Positions 19,877-30,064 of a DNA stretch of 47,644 bases are shown one piece after another. Below the pieces are notes generated by a model. That model was not told the DNA's origin. It did no database searches and worked only from the letters and a program-made list of their open reading frames with translations. Location: positions 1 through 47,644 of the forward strand of contig JAIVFJ010000400.1 of the NCBI GenBank assembly GCA_025765615.1. The letters run 5' to 3'. The DNA is from Zopfochytrium polystomum. Its lineage: Eukaryota > Chytridiomycota > Chytridiomycetes > Chytridiales > Chytridiaceae. The translations under genes were made by a program, and so were the position numbers. How positions within the stretch are numbered: position 1 is the stretch's first letter; every line of letters begins with the position of its first letter.

Positions 19877-21643
19877 ATGCGTGCTTCCTCCTCCAGCTCG
19901 GTCGTTACACTGGTCCTCCTGCTCCTCTCCCCGAACGCGGCTTTAGCCGCCCCAGCCGCCGCGACGCCGTGCGTGATCGACTCCTTCTCGGCCCTCGCGG
20001 GATGCGTCAAGTCCACCAACATCCTCATCAAAGGCCCGTTCACCGTCCCGGCTGAGTCATCCTTTGACCTCTCTGGCATCCCCGATGGTGCGACTGTCAC
20101 CGTGTCCGGAACAGTCACATGGGCAAAGTCGTCGACCCTAGACAAGACCAACTACTTGTTCCTGCTCGGCGGGAGCGGCGTCACCTTTGATGGTACTGGC
20201 GCCATCTTTGACGGAAACGGGCAGCTGTACTGGGATGGGCAAGGTTTGTGTCGCAGGGTTGTGCGACTGATGAAATCGTTGCTAACACCGACTCCGCTTT
20301 CATTCAGGCGCGAACGGTGGCGTCAAAAAGGTCTGCATTTTCACTCGGTTCTCCAACAGACTGTGTTTCTAACGTTACGATTCCATCATCAGCCGAAAAT
20401 GTTTCGCGTGACCACCACCGGAAAGTCGGTCATCAAGGGCATTACTATCAAAAACTCGCCGATTCACTGCTTCAGCATCGGAGGAAGCGACACGACCTTT
20501 GACCACATCACCCTCGACAACTCTCTCGGAGACACAAAGGGCGGACACAACACCGACGCGTTTGGTAAGTCAATTGTGCAAGAAAACTCAGCGTCGCCTT
20601 CGCTAACCAGCCGTTGACCCATTCGTATAGATGTGTCGGCGACGGGAATCACCATTCAAAACAGCTACGTTCACAACCAAGACGACTGCCTTGCTATCAA
20701 CAATGGCGGCAACATTGCATTCACCAACAACACCTGCATCGGCGGTCACGGCATCTCGATTGGCTCCATCGCGAGTGGGAAAACGGTGGATGGCGTCAAC
20801 GTTTCGAACTGCACCATCAGCGACTCGGACAATGGCGTTCGCATCAAGACCATTTACCAAGCAACCGGCGGATTCGTGAAGAATGTACAATACTCCGATA
20901 TTATCCTTTCAAACATTGGTGAGTAGCGCTTGAACATTGATACTTCAGCTTGTTTCTTACTTCTCCATTTCCCGAAAAAAGCCAAAAGGGGAATCGTGAT
21001 CGAGCAAGACTACCAGAACGGAAGCCCGACGGGAACACCCACTGGCGGCATTCCCATCTCGGGCCTCACGCTTACAAACATTGCGGGCAACATGAAGAGC
21101 GGAACAGAGGTTTACATCCTTTGCGCGGCCTGCAGCGGCTTCACCTTTTCCGGGATCCACATCACCGGCGGTTCGCCTGGCAGCTGCACCGGCATCTCTC
21201 CGCTCCCCGAGGGCTGCCCAGGAGCCACGGTCACGTCGCCTTCTTCAAAGTCGTCATCCGTCGCGGCAACTAGTAGCAAGGCGACTACTTCGTCAACCAG
21301 CAGTGCGCAGGCAACATCTTCGTCGCACTCCGCCCAGGCGTCACCACCGCACCCGCAAAGCCCACGACCCCCGCACCTCGCTCCGCTCCGCATCCGCCCC
21401 CGAATCCACGCTCTCCCACATGTGCGTCGACAACATACCGCCCTCCACAACCACACACGCCGCCGAAACCGCGGCGCGACGCCCGCTGCGATAAGGCGAC
21501 AGCGGTTGGTGCCAGCTTTGTCGCCGTCGTCTGCTGCGGCGACCGGGGCTGCGCCGCCGGCGTTGGGTGACGCACCGCACTTCGACGATGGCGTTGCCGG
21601 ATTTTGGCGGCGTTTGAGGGCGGGATTGCGATTGAGCGCGTGA
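19877..21643 (+). CDS. Secreted polygalacturonase, glycoside hydrolase family 28
   Basis: Five exons: 19877-20243, 20308-20330, 20393-20564, 20631-20918, 20982-21643 (503 residues). All junctions are GT..AG and in phase, and the 23-nt second exon is needed for the frame. A signal peptide is clear (VVTLVLLLLSPNAALA). The GH28 active-site blocks appear in order: HNTDAFD (usually NTDGFD), QDDCLAIN with the two catalytic Asp, GGHGISIGS with the catalytic-site His, and GVRIKT. GIVIEQDYQNG follows, as in fungal endopolygalacturonases. The enzyme would hydrolyse alpha-1,4-galacturonan in pectin outside the cell, fitting plant-material degradation. After a Ser/Thr-rich linker from about residue 375, the last ~100 codons read as Arg/Pro/His-rich sequence in this frame while other frames look equally plausible, so the C-terminal end is uncertain and another intron may exist. 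Confidence 0.85.
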
Positions 21644-22462
21644 GTTTTTTTTCCCGCTGTTCAGTGAGCGCGCGCTTTTGGTCGTTTTCGAAGCTGACGC
21701 TTTCTCTACTTTGGCGTAGCCGTTCGTTTGAACCATCAAGTGCTCGATTTACCTTTCAGCTTCAGGCGTCTCGCCCGCTCGCCTGTCCTTCCCCTCCCCC
21801 CCTGCCCCGGACCTTTTTATTTCCTTCTATTTGTCTTCGTCGCAACTGTCGATTATTTATTCGTCACTCCTTTTCCTCTTCCTCCACATTCCTTCTGTTC
21901 CCCATTTCGTTTTTCTCGGAGATTGTTGAGCCATTTGGCAAGTCGCTGATGAAGGACTCCTTTCCGAGTCCTTGTCAGCCCACCCACCAAGAGAGAGAAA
22001 GTGACGAAAGCTGGGGTTGGAATATTGGACACTCACTCTCTCTCAAATTTGAAAAATAGCATTATTTATTTCCAATTTACAATTCAATAATCGCAATGAA
22101 TGCCACAGTATTCTAAATGTTCATTATAATTCTTTTCAACTGCTTTAAAATATGCCATCAGACACATTTCCTATTCAGAGCAGCTGTAGGGAAACTGTTC
22201 TCCTGCTATAGTTTCATTCTCAGACAGTAAGAAACACTTCAAAAATTAGTATCACCCTTGCTCACTTTGTTTTCCATTGATAGTTGTCAAAATTGTTTCA
22301 ACATAACAGGTGGATGAAACAACTTCAATGATATGTTGAATGTTCCAAGTGACCCAATCATTTCTCATTGAAATGTATAGATACACAAGAACAAAAGAAA
22401 ATTTTTGCTGATCCATAGAAAAGATTCTCTTGATGCTGTACTTCTTCATTAAACAAACTTGT
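21644..22462. other. Transition to AT-rich subtelomeric DNA
   Basis: CT-rich sequence up to about 22000 is followed by an abrupt fall in GC content. No gene is supported. Confidence 0.5.
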
Positions 22463-22832
22463 CCAGCACAGTACTTCACTTCTATATTTGAATTCAGCAT
22501 GAGACTTTGCATAGCATAGCAAAATGTTTTTGATGAACAATGTTGCTAGTCTTTCTTATCGATTCCCCAACACTGTATGTTAGGAAGGCAGGAATGCTTT
22601 TCAAAAATTATAAGCACATGAATATTTGGATTGATTTTTTTGATTCTGTCCATTACCTTCTATTGCTGAATTCCTCTTGCAATTGTCTTGCTTTAGTAGT
22701 TGCTGGAGACTGAGCTTGAATTCAAAACTATCATTAACAACTCATTGTCCCCAATGTAATCAATGCGCAAAATTTAGTTGAACCAAATTTTGTGTGTGCA
22801 AATTTTTTTCTTATGTATTATTTTGTGTGTCA
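22463..22832. repeat. Dispersed AT-rich repeat, copy B
   Basis: It aligns in the same orientation with 9190-9654, sharing the same ordered blocks. It lacks about 95 bp present in copy A. It lies within a longer AT-rich block, so the family may be a fragment of a larger subtelomeric element. Confidence 0.7.
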
Positions 22833-24742
22833 CTGCAGTGCAAGCAACTGAATTTCTATTTTATTGCAGATCAAATGGAAAGGAGATGTGATTAATGCTG
22901 AATATTTTTTTCTTTCATTCGCCTCAAATAGAAATAATTTTTGCAACAGACTTTGTGTTCAAAATCTTTCAAACAGCAAGCTATATGGTTTTTCTTGAGA
23001 ACTCATATCCAAAGAGTATCACATTATTGTCTTATCCTTTAATGTCAGAGCTGTGATGAAGAAAACAGAACATCGCATTGAGAAATATCTGCCTGCTGTC
23101 AGAATCACTGTGGCTATTACACTGATTGGGCTTATTTAAATTCGATCTGAAACACAAATTTCGCTTCAATGGTACAAATGGTGATTTAAGTTTTATTTGA
23201 TTTGATGATAAACTTTATTTTTCATTCATTTCAATTTTTAAATGCTTGGAATTTTTCATTCCAAATTGAAATGTCAAAAGCAACCTTTGAATCTGGATTT
23301 TCTAAATATTTATGTTGGACCCTACTTTGTGAAAATGTGCAATTATCTACCAGTACTTAATGAGTTGACAGAAAAATTCCTTTGATTGAACAACAATTCA
23401 AAAGAAAATTTATGTTGAACCTTGCGCGGTATTATCTTCCATTTTGTGATTCAATCCTTTGCCAGGAGCACTGATTGAGTTTGCATTTTTCCAAATGAGT
23501 GTATGCAAGCAGAATTGAGTAACTCATGTGTCATGCATGGACCAAATTGCACTTTACACAATTAGATTCAACTTTTTTGGATGCCTTGTGTCAGAGAGAT
23601 GTTTGAATCTGACAAATTACTCATTTTTGCTTCCTGTTAATAATGATTACTGAAGATGAATATCAACCTTATGGATAGAGCTGGTGACTGCTACAGGCAG
23701 AGCAGTTTTTTGTGTAAACAGTCTACTCTGAGTGATTGAGTGGAAGGAGTGAATGAAGTGGAGATGTGTGTTTGTGGTGGTCCTTCTCCCAAAACTTGGA
23801 GAGAAAGACAAATAACTCTGTTTGAATAATTGATACATAATGATGATGTGCACGCTGTACTAGTTGCTAGGCAAGCATGGCTGGCACAGGGTAAAAACCA
23901 CTCTATATTATCTGCTTGAGCAGAGGAGGAGGAAAACTAGGTTTCAGTTCCACTTAGTACTTGGAGTATTTGTCAACAGTGCAAGCCAGGGCCCAGGCAT
24001 TGGCAATGACTCACTCTCCCATAGGCATCATGAGAGAATAACTTACAGTCACAAAGGTTCGGTTCTGATTGTTGCTAACGAGTCAGTTCTGTGTAACACA
24101 TTGAGTACTCCAAGCAGAAAGAAATTAGATTGGATGCAATGGAATGAAAAGCAGAAACACTGAATCTTAAATAACAGTTCAGTATGGTTCAGTGGTACTT
24201 TGCGCTTATTGATGAAGTATAGCCATGAGGGAGTTATACTTTAATGGGTATAGTTTCTGATTTTGGAGCAGAGAACTCACTGTGCGAAGTTGCCTGGGGT
24301 CCAATTGCCAAAATATGCCAAAAATTATGAGTAAGGTTTCAAATCAATCACCTGACACTGATGAAGGCCGTGAAATTCATTCTGTGATATGCCCAAAATG
24401 ACACATGTTACTGGTTGGCTGGTAAAAGTTTTCCCCATATTTAAAGATTTAGTGCAGTTGTTGTGGTTTAATTAGTGTACCAGTGAAAATTGAACACCAG
24501 AGTAAACACCAATGCAACGCATTATGACCAAGACAGTCTGATACAAAACAAAGTCCAATTATCACAATATTCTATTCCAATTCAGCATTCCTTGCAAAGA
24601 CTAATGCTGATTAATGGTAAAAAAAAAGACCTCTGGCAGCCTAATCCATCAGAAATGACTTCATAGAAACAGAGAGGGTTCAAAAAAACGGAGTCACAAA
24701 GACCCCCGTTTTGTTGTGATTGTCTCCATGAGACCGTGACCA
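22833..24742. other. AT-rich subtelomeric DNA without recognisable genes
   Basis: All frames are broken by stops at short intervals, and the composition differs sharply from the GC-rich left part. No terminal repeats, transposase or RT motif could be seen. It ends at the first telomere-like tract. Confidence 0.55.
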
Positions 24743-24801
24743 TCAGGGATAGGGTCAGGGTTAGGGTTAGAGTTAAGATTAGGGTTAGGGTTAGGGTTAG
24801 G
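24743..24801 (+). repeat. Proximal degenerate telomeric tract
   Basis: About nine TTAGGG-like units on the plus strand; the left ones are degenerate (AGGGATAGGGTCAGGG, TTAGAGTTAAGATTAGGG), the last three perfect. The tract directly abuts the proximal end of the retroelement array. It marks what was probably an older chromosome end onto which the array was added. Confidence 0.85.
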
Positions 24802-25026
24802 AAGGGGGGCGACAGGACGAAGAACTTGAAGGGGACCTCGACCCGACGCACGTGGGCGACGACGCTGTGTGACCGGTTGAAGGCTCAATGGCAGGGTGGG
24901 GCCAGAGCCTAGACTTGCCAGACTAGGTGGTGGTGTGGTGGAGGAGAAGGGGCTTGCTTGCTTAAGAGAGGGAGGCCCCCCCTATGAGGGTGACGGGGGC
25001 CTCGAGTGTTGGGCTTGTTGCTTGGT

Positions 25027-25149
25027 GTTTGAACTAGAGAAGTTTCTTGACCAGAGGGACTTTATTCAGCGTGAGCTTTCGGCTGTTTTGGCAGCCTCTT
25101 CAGACGCTTGAGTGAACAAAGAAAAACCAAGGGTTAAGAAACTTCAAAC
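25027..25149 (-). ncRNA. Hammerhead ribozyme motif, copy 0
   Basis: Core at 25108-25068 (minus strand); sequence and fold are the same as described for copy 1 (30306-30428). The predicted cleavage lies between 25073 and 25072. In a transcript from unit 1 this copy would define the 3' end of a unit-length RNA. Confidence 0.8.
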
Positions 25150-25227
25150 CAAAGGAACCAACAAGGGTGATTGCAACACTTGGGGTTTGAAAGCAAGCAA
25201 GGGATAGGGGATCAAGGGTAGGTTGCA

Positions 25228-25250
25228 CTCACACACACACACACACACAC
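25228..25250. repeat. (CA)n microsatellite in the pseudo-LTR-like region
   Basis: A CA repeat between the TATA box and the hammerhead, conserved in every copy (near 30508-30530, 35872-35894, 41235-41257 and 46599-46621). Confidence 0.85.
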
Positions 25251-25369
25251 AAAGAAAGATTAAAAGACAGCATCATACCTCAAACCAAATGTCAAGGGCA
25301 CAGGGGACACTTTTGGGTTTGGAAGAGTTTCTGGCAAGGAGAGGGGTGAAAGGGGGGGGCCCTGCCAGG

Positions 25370-25378
25370 CTTTATATA
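25370..25378 (-). promoter_or_regulatory. TATA box, copy 0
   Basis: TATATAAAG on the minus strand, in GGGGGTATATAAAGCC. Same context as copy 1 at 30650-30658. Confidence 0.5.
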
Positions 25379-25444
25379 CCCCCAGCCCAAGGGGGTCAAG
25401 CCATGGAAGGAAATGGAATGAATGAAACAGCAAAAAAGGAAAAA

Positions 25445-25940
25445 GTGATTCCAAAGGTGATACCAAAGGTGATTCCAAAGGAGGGGTGATTCCAAAGGTG
25501 ATTCCAAAGGAGAGGTGATTCCAAAGGTGATTCCAATGGTGATTCCAATGGAGGGGTGATTCCAAAGGTGATTCCAAAGGAGAGGTGATTCCAATGGTGA
25601 TTCCAATGGTGATTCCAAAGGAGAGGTGATTCCAAAGGTGATTCCAAAGGTGATTCCAGTGGTGATTCCAATGGAAGGGTGATTCCAAAGGTGATTCCAA
25701 TGGTGATTCCAATGGTGATTCCAATGGAAAGGTGATTCCAAAGGTGATTCCAGTGGTGATTCCAATGGTGATTCCAATGGAAGGGTGATTCCAAAGGTGA
25801 TTCCAAAGGTGATTCCAGTGGTGATTCCAGTGGTGATTCCAATGGTGATTCCAAAGGGAAGGGTGATTCCAATGGTGATTCCAGTGGTGATTCCAGTGGT
25901 GATTCCAAAGGTGATTCCAAAGATTCCAAAGAGATTCCAA
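25445..25940. repeat. 12-bp minisatellite, copy 0 (shortened)
   Basis: Tandem variants of GGTGATTCCAAA with third-block changes (AAA, AAT, AGT) and occasional insertions such as GGAGAG or GGAAGG. About 71 bp shorter than in the other copies. Because the unit is a multiple of three, all three minus frames are open (for example W-N-H, L-E-S-P, G-I-T repeats), which looks like coding but need not be. Confidence 0.9.
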
Positions 25941-26023
25941 CCAAAAGAGGAAGAGATTCACCACAAAGGACCCCTCTGGGCGTCTGACACTGCCCAAAAA
26001 GGCAACTTCCATAAAAGGAAGGT

Positions 26024-26092
26024 GGTCACATGACCGCCATGTGACCAGTCACGTGACCCCCATGTGACCAGATCACGTGATCCCCACGTGAC
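26024..26092. promoter_or_regulatory. CACGTGA/CATGTGA motif cluster, copy 0
   Basis: Six closely spaced E-box-like motifs (CACATGA, CATGTGAC, TCACGTGAC, CATGTGAC, TCACGTGA, CACGTGAC), including the palindromes GTCACGTGAC and GATCACGTGATC. It lacks one 14-bp repeat present in the other copies. TCACGTGA is the type of site bound by bHLH proteins such as yeast Cbf1; binding here is inference. Confidence 0.55.
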
Positions 26093-26120
26093 CCCCCTTC
26101 TAACGTGGCGCGAGGCGGAC

Positions 26121-26192
26121 GGTTAGAGGTTAGGGCGGTTAGGGTCAGGGTGGTTAGGGTCAGGGCCTTAGGGTTAGGGTTTAGGGTTAGGG
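26121..26192 (+). repeat. Internal telomeric tract 1
   Basis: Mixed GGTTAGAGG, GGTTAGGGTCAGGG and perfect TTAGGG units, 72 bp, ending TTAGGGTTTAGGGTTAGGG. In the element's sense RNA it reads as C-rich repeats starting about 140 nt after the RT stop codon, a position suited to pairing with the G-rich telomeric overhang. Confidence 0.88.
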
Positions 26193-26330
26193 CCAGTGGC
26201 GAAGGCGTCTAGAAAGAGGGGGTGTGGTGTGGAAGGGGCTGGAGGTTGAAAGGGAGCCAAGAGAGAGAGTGCGGTCGCAAAGTCCTTGGGATTGGTCCGT
26301 TCGAATTAGCAAAGAAATGCTGGATCGTCT

Positions 26331-28553
26331 TCAAGAAGGCCGATTGCTCTTGCGGCTGTCTTTGCGCTTTTTGGCAAAAGGCTGCCACTGACGCCAGGGA
26401 TCTCGGTAAGGATCAGGGGGAGGACCCTTTGGCTTTGGTTTAGGGTCGAAGGGCGTCGGAGGCGGTGGTCTTGGAGGATCAAAGAGGTCCGGTGGCGGGC
26501 TCTGGGGCGTCACCGGGACTTTGGGGTCTCGAAGCTTTGTGAGGATCGAGCCGACGGACGGGTTGCTGCGTAGCGCAAGGACCATTCTTGGCGGATTTCT
26601 GTCCCAAATCTCATGGACTTGGTCCTCGTGGGTGTTGAGAACGGGTCCGATCTGAAGGGCCGAGACTTGGGGGGCGTGCCGGACGACAAAGGGGAGAACC
26701 TTGTCTTTGGGGCCGTCGGCGGGCGGGTGGAGCCACCGAGGCCTGTCTGCATAGCTGACTGAAGCGAAGATTGGCTCCAGGAACTTGCGTGGATAGCCCC
26801 GAGCTTGAAGTCGTTGGCGGAAAAGAGCTCGGGTGGCCAGGAAGGTTGATTCGGACGTTGAGTTGCGCACATACCGAATCAGTTCGCCGCGGATGAAGCC
26901 CCTCTTGAGGCTCGAGGGGTGGAACGAGGCCGGGCCAAGGTAGGCGTAGGTGTTGAGCGGTTTTTGGTAGGTGCTGAACACGAGGGAGGCTTCATCGCTG
27001 TCGTCGCTGGTGCGGCGTAAGTTAATGTCGAGGTCGAGGAAGGCGGCATGGGTGGTGCTGCGGTTGACTGTGAGTCGAAGTACACCGGGCCGTGAGGACG
27101 TGAGCAAGCCGTGAAGAAAGTCCACGTCGTCCGGTCCGCAGCAGAGGACCATGAAGAGGTCGTCAATGTACCTTCCGTACAGGGGGCAACGGATGCGTTT
27201 GTGCTGGTTGCTGATGATCCTGTAGACCCCGGGGACGGATTCAAAGACGGCGAACCCGTAGAGGTTTGCAATGACAACGGCCATGTTGGTGCCCATGGCC
27301 ATGCCACCGCGCTGCCGGAAGACCGTTCCCTGAAAGCTGAAGGCGTTGGCGTCAAAAACCCACTGTATCAACTGAAGGATCTCGGGGCGGATGATGTCTC
27401 TGCCGTGATCACGGAGCCAGGAGTTGAGGTTGTTGTTGAGAGATCGAATGACGTCTGCCACATGCATGTTGCCGTAAAAGTTTTCCACATCCATGGTGAC
27501 GAGCAGGCAGTTTTCTGCTGGGAGAACTGGCACTTGGGTCTCGGCGATCTGAACGAGATGTCGAGAGTCTTTCAGGATGAACGGGAGGCTGTCCACAATG
27601 GGCTGGAGCACCGCGCAGATAATGCGCGAAGCGTTGGTGGTGATCCAGTTTGTCGAAGCGACGATGGGCCGAAGGGGGACAGCCAGGCCTGGACCGAGGT
27701 TGAGCATGTCGACGGGTTTGAGCTTGTGTATCTTGGGGAGGCAGTAAAAGGTCGGCACGGTGAACGACCTGAAGCCGTCGACAGAGTCTTGCAGAAGTTC
27801 CAGTTGCTGCCGAGTGAACCGGGAGCCATACTCCCTGACGAACTTGGTGACGAACGCCAGGTGTTTCCGGAAGAAGGCGGGAAGATCTGCTGGAGCCAGA
27901 ACGGTGTAGTTGTCGCTCTGGAGGTGCTCGGTGACGAGTCTGTTGTAGTCGTCAGTGTCCAGGACGACCAAGCCGAGGTTCTTGTCTGCGGCTCGGAAGG
28001 TGAGGTTGCGCTGCTTGGCCAGCTTGTGGGCTAGGCGGAGCAGGGACCGACCGCGTTGCTGTTTCTTGTACAGTGGCGAAGCCTTGTCCAGGGGCTTGCT
28101 TTTTTGACAGTCGTCGAGCCACTTGAAGCTGCCGGTCAGGGCGCGGCGGATGGAGCGCGCGATTTCAAAGACGGGGACAGGTACGTTGTCCGGGGGCGGG
28201 TAGGACTTGGGCGCGGTGAACAGGCGAGGGTCAAAGTCCGGGTCGTCGGGCGTGTTCTGGTGACGGAACTGGACCGACAGACGGTGGGTGAACGAGTGAA
28301 GGGCTTCATCGAGCTCGTCGTAGGTGAGCGGACGAGCGAAAGGGATGTGCTTGGAGCCGTGGGTGAGAAGCCTTTGAGTCTGGGGCGAGAGGGTGGCTGA
28401 AGAAAGATTGAAGAAGAGAGGTTTCTTTGTAGGAGGAGAAGAGGAAGAAGTTGAATCCACAGGGCCGGCGGTCTTGGTTGAGAGACGATATGAGGGACGT
28501 GTTCTGCAAGAGACTGAGATGCAGATGTCGCGATGCTGCTGCAGCCACCTCAT
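26331..28553 (-). CDS. Penelope-like reverse transcriptase lacking the GIY-YIG endonuclease, unit 1
   Basis: 740 residues from the ATG at 28553. PLE hallmarks in order: ADKNLGLVVLDTDDY (~189-203), LPKIHKLKP (~272), RPIVAS (~295), motif A TMDVENFYGN with catalytic Asp ~355, motif B GGMAMGTNMAVVIANLYG (~416-433), motif C YIDD (462-465), FLDLDINL (~505), YQKPLNTYAYL (~529) and HPSSLKRGFIRGE (~545-557), the last being characteristic of PLEs. After the thumb region the protein ends in a Pro-rich, basic tail (about 685-740). There is no GIY..YIG nuclease, matching the telomere-associated Athena/Coprina branch, which use chromosome ends as primers. The enzyme would copy the element RNA onto the telomeric 3' overhang. 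Its start overlaps the ORF1 stop as ATGA. All catalytic residues are intact. No intron is needed. Confidence 0.93.
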   Translation of the reverse strand: MRWLQQHRDICISVSCRTRPSYRLSTKTAGPVDSTSSSSPPTKKPLFFNLSSATLSPQTQRLLTHGSKHIPFARPLTYDELDEALHSFTHRLSVQFRHQNTPDDPDFDPRLFTAPKSYPPPDNVPVPVFEIARSIRRALTGSFKWLDDCQKSKPLDKASPLYKKQQRGRSLLRLAHKLAKQRNLTFRAADKNLGLVVLDTDDYNRLVTEHLQSDNYTVLAPADLPAFFRKHLAFVTKFVREYGSRFTRQQLELLQDSVDGFRSFTVPTFYCLPKIHKLKPVDMLNLGPGLAVPLRPIVASTNWITTNASRIICAVLQPIVDSLPFILKDSRHLVQIAETQVPVLPAENCLLVTMDVENFYGNMHVADVIRSLNNNLNSWLRDHGRDIIRPEILQLIQWVFDANAFSFQGTVFRQRGGMAMGTNMAVVIANLYGFAVFESVPGVYRIISNQHKRIRCPLYGRYIDDLFMVLCCGPDDVDFLHGLLTSSRPGVLRLTVNRSTTHAAFLDLDINLRRTSDDSDEASLVFSTYQKPLNTYAYLGPASFHPSSLKRGFIRGELIRYVRNSTSESTFLATRALFRQRLQARGYPRKFLEPIFASVSYADRPRWLHPPADGPKDKVLPFVVRHAPQVSALQIGPVLNTHEDQVHEIWDRNPPRMVLALRSNPSVGSILTKLRDPKVPVTPQSPPPDLFDPPRPPPPTPFDPKPKPKGPPPDPYRDPWRQWQPFAKKRKDSRKSNRPS

Positions 28554-28676
28554 TCTTGCCGGGTGGATTTTCTTCCTCTTTCTCCGCCGGATCCTTCGCC
28601 GCCTGAGACTGGTCGTTTGTTTGTCTCGCGACCTTGCCGTCGTCCCTGCTGCTGCTGCTGCTGCCGGCGCTGCAAG

Positions 28677-28709
<33 letters not shown>

Positions 28710-30064
28710 CCGCGGGGCTTTGATTGACGGTCGAAGGTGTGGGTGTTTTGTTTCTTGCCGCGGTTGTCCTTTTGGTTGTTGCCTCTGCCTGGTGTTGGAG
28801 ATCTGCCGCGCGAGCGAGATTGGCTCTTGTTCTGGCCAGTAGACCTGGACCGCCGGTCGACGGCTGGAGAACGTGACTCGCTTCGGCCTTGGCGCTGCTG
28901 ATTTTTCTGTTGTGGGCGAGAGGCGTTGCGTTTGGACTTGAGAGGTTGTTTGCCCCGGGGTCTGGATGAAGACCGAGCTTGGGCCGTCTGTTCCTTGGGG
29001 CGACTCGATGAGGAGCGGTTTCTTGAGGAGCGACGGCCTTTTCCGTTTCCCAACAGAGTTTTGAGTTCTGCAAGTTGGCGGGCAAGCTCTGAGATCCTGT
29101 CGTCAGGAGGAGGAGGGTCCGTACTACTATTGCTAGACGTCAGCGCCGTGGTGACGGCGTTCGAATCCTGGCCTTGCAGCCCCTCTGGCTGTTGCTGCTG
29201 CTGCTGCTGCTGCCGAGTTGCTGCTTCTTGTTTGCTTTTGGCCTTGTCTGAAGCGCGCCGCAGTTTCCTATCAAGATGGGCTCTTTGGCGGTCAGTGAAG
29301 CTTGAGACAGTCCGGTTGTAGGCGTCTAGGAAGGCTGTGTGTCGAGGATTCTTGACGTGGTGTACGGCCAAGAGGGAGCGCACTTGATCGACATCGACCG
29401 CGGTCACGGCAGCAGCAGAAGAACCACGCGAGGAGGAGCCAACCCCCGTCGAAGGAAGGAGTCCAAGCGAGGACTGGAGCTGCTGGAGCATGTCTTGGTT
29501 GATGATGGTGTGCGCGTTGAGGTCAACAACGTCTGACAGGAATAGGCTGTAGGTGTTGCTGAAGAGGTGGTTGAGACGGTTGAAGTTTGCAGACTCCATC
29601 CCAACCAAGTGACGAGTGGCGAGCTGTTTGGCTTGGAGCTCGATGTGCGCGAGGGCCGACTTGGGCAGGGTGATGCCAGAGACGGAGAACTTGACGTGAG
29701 AAGGAAAGACACCGGATCGGTATTCCTGGGCAAGCTTGAGCGCACGCTGGTACGATTTATCCCGGGCAAAGTAGAGGCGAGCGAGGGACTGGGCGCGTTC
29801 TTCAGCCTTGGCAAGTTCTTGCTTTGAGACCGGTAAGGCAAAGGCAAGGGCCAGGTGGCGGCTGTAGACGGCGTCCATCACCGAAGAGCGAGGCGGAACT
29901 TGTGATTCTGCGAGGCCGTCGGTGTAGTCGGCGTACGTGCCTGGGGACCAGCTTTCAGGTAAGGCGTCTGGCACCTCGTACTCGGTGTCTGCGTCCATGG
30001 GGTCGTAGTGGAGGTCGTCGTCGACAGGCATGGAACCAGAGAGGGGGGCGTCCGGTGGCGTCAT
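28550..30064 (-). CDS. ORF1 protein of the telomeric Penelope-like element, unit 1
   Basis: 504 residues from the ATG at 30064, chosen because the frame upstream has no other ATG and the context (AAGATGA) has A at -3. The first ~60 residues are acidic and Pro-rich; residues about 60-230 are helical and Leu/Ala-rich without a recognised domain. A charged stretch with RQRAHLDRKLRRASDKAK leads into a poly-Gln run, and ISELARQLAELKTLL is a likely coiled coil. The last ~170 residues are Ser/Arg-, Gln- and Asn-rich and very basic (SRNRSSSSRP, RGRSSSSSSS, QRRQQQQQQGRRQ). This layout, an ordered N-terminal part with a basic disordered tail, suggests an RNA-binding, nucleocapsid-like partner of the RT. 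That function is inferred; PLE ORF1 proteins are poorly characterised. It ends TGA, sharing ATGA with the RT start. Confidence 0.8.

Larger units (their letters stand above)
24797..26120 (-). mobile_element. Partial unit 0: pseudo-LTR-like region only
   Basis: It matches the non-coding region of the full units (for example 30075-31484) but lacks ORF1 and RT. Its left edge stops 15-20 bp upstream of where the ORF1 ATG would be. Relative to the other copies it has about 71 bp less minisatellite, lacks a 14-bp CCAGATCACGTGAC stretch, and has a few substitutions. It is therefore the most diverged copy. Part of its left edge could be read as codons fused to telomeric repeats, but no ATG is present. 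Confidence 0.8.

Noticed and set aside
25260..26012. Open frames of 160-250 codons on the minus strand across the minisatellite
   Set aside because: All three frames are open because the repeat is 12 bp, and the frames leaving the repeat change between copies with G/C-run length. Treated as repeat, not protein.
27111..28034. A 307-codon plus-strand open frame opposite the RT gene (also in each other unit)
   Set aside because: It mirrors the codon structure of the RT gene on the other strand, has no domain, and recurs only because the units are copies.
28306..29085. A 259-codon minus-strand frame overlapping ORF1 and RT
   Set aside because: It lies out of frame over the Gln/Ser/Arg-rich part of ORF1 and the RT start; its poly-Ala/Thr content follows from CAG repeats read in another frame.
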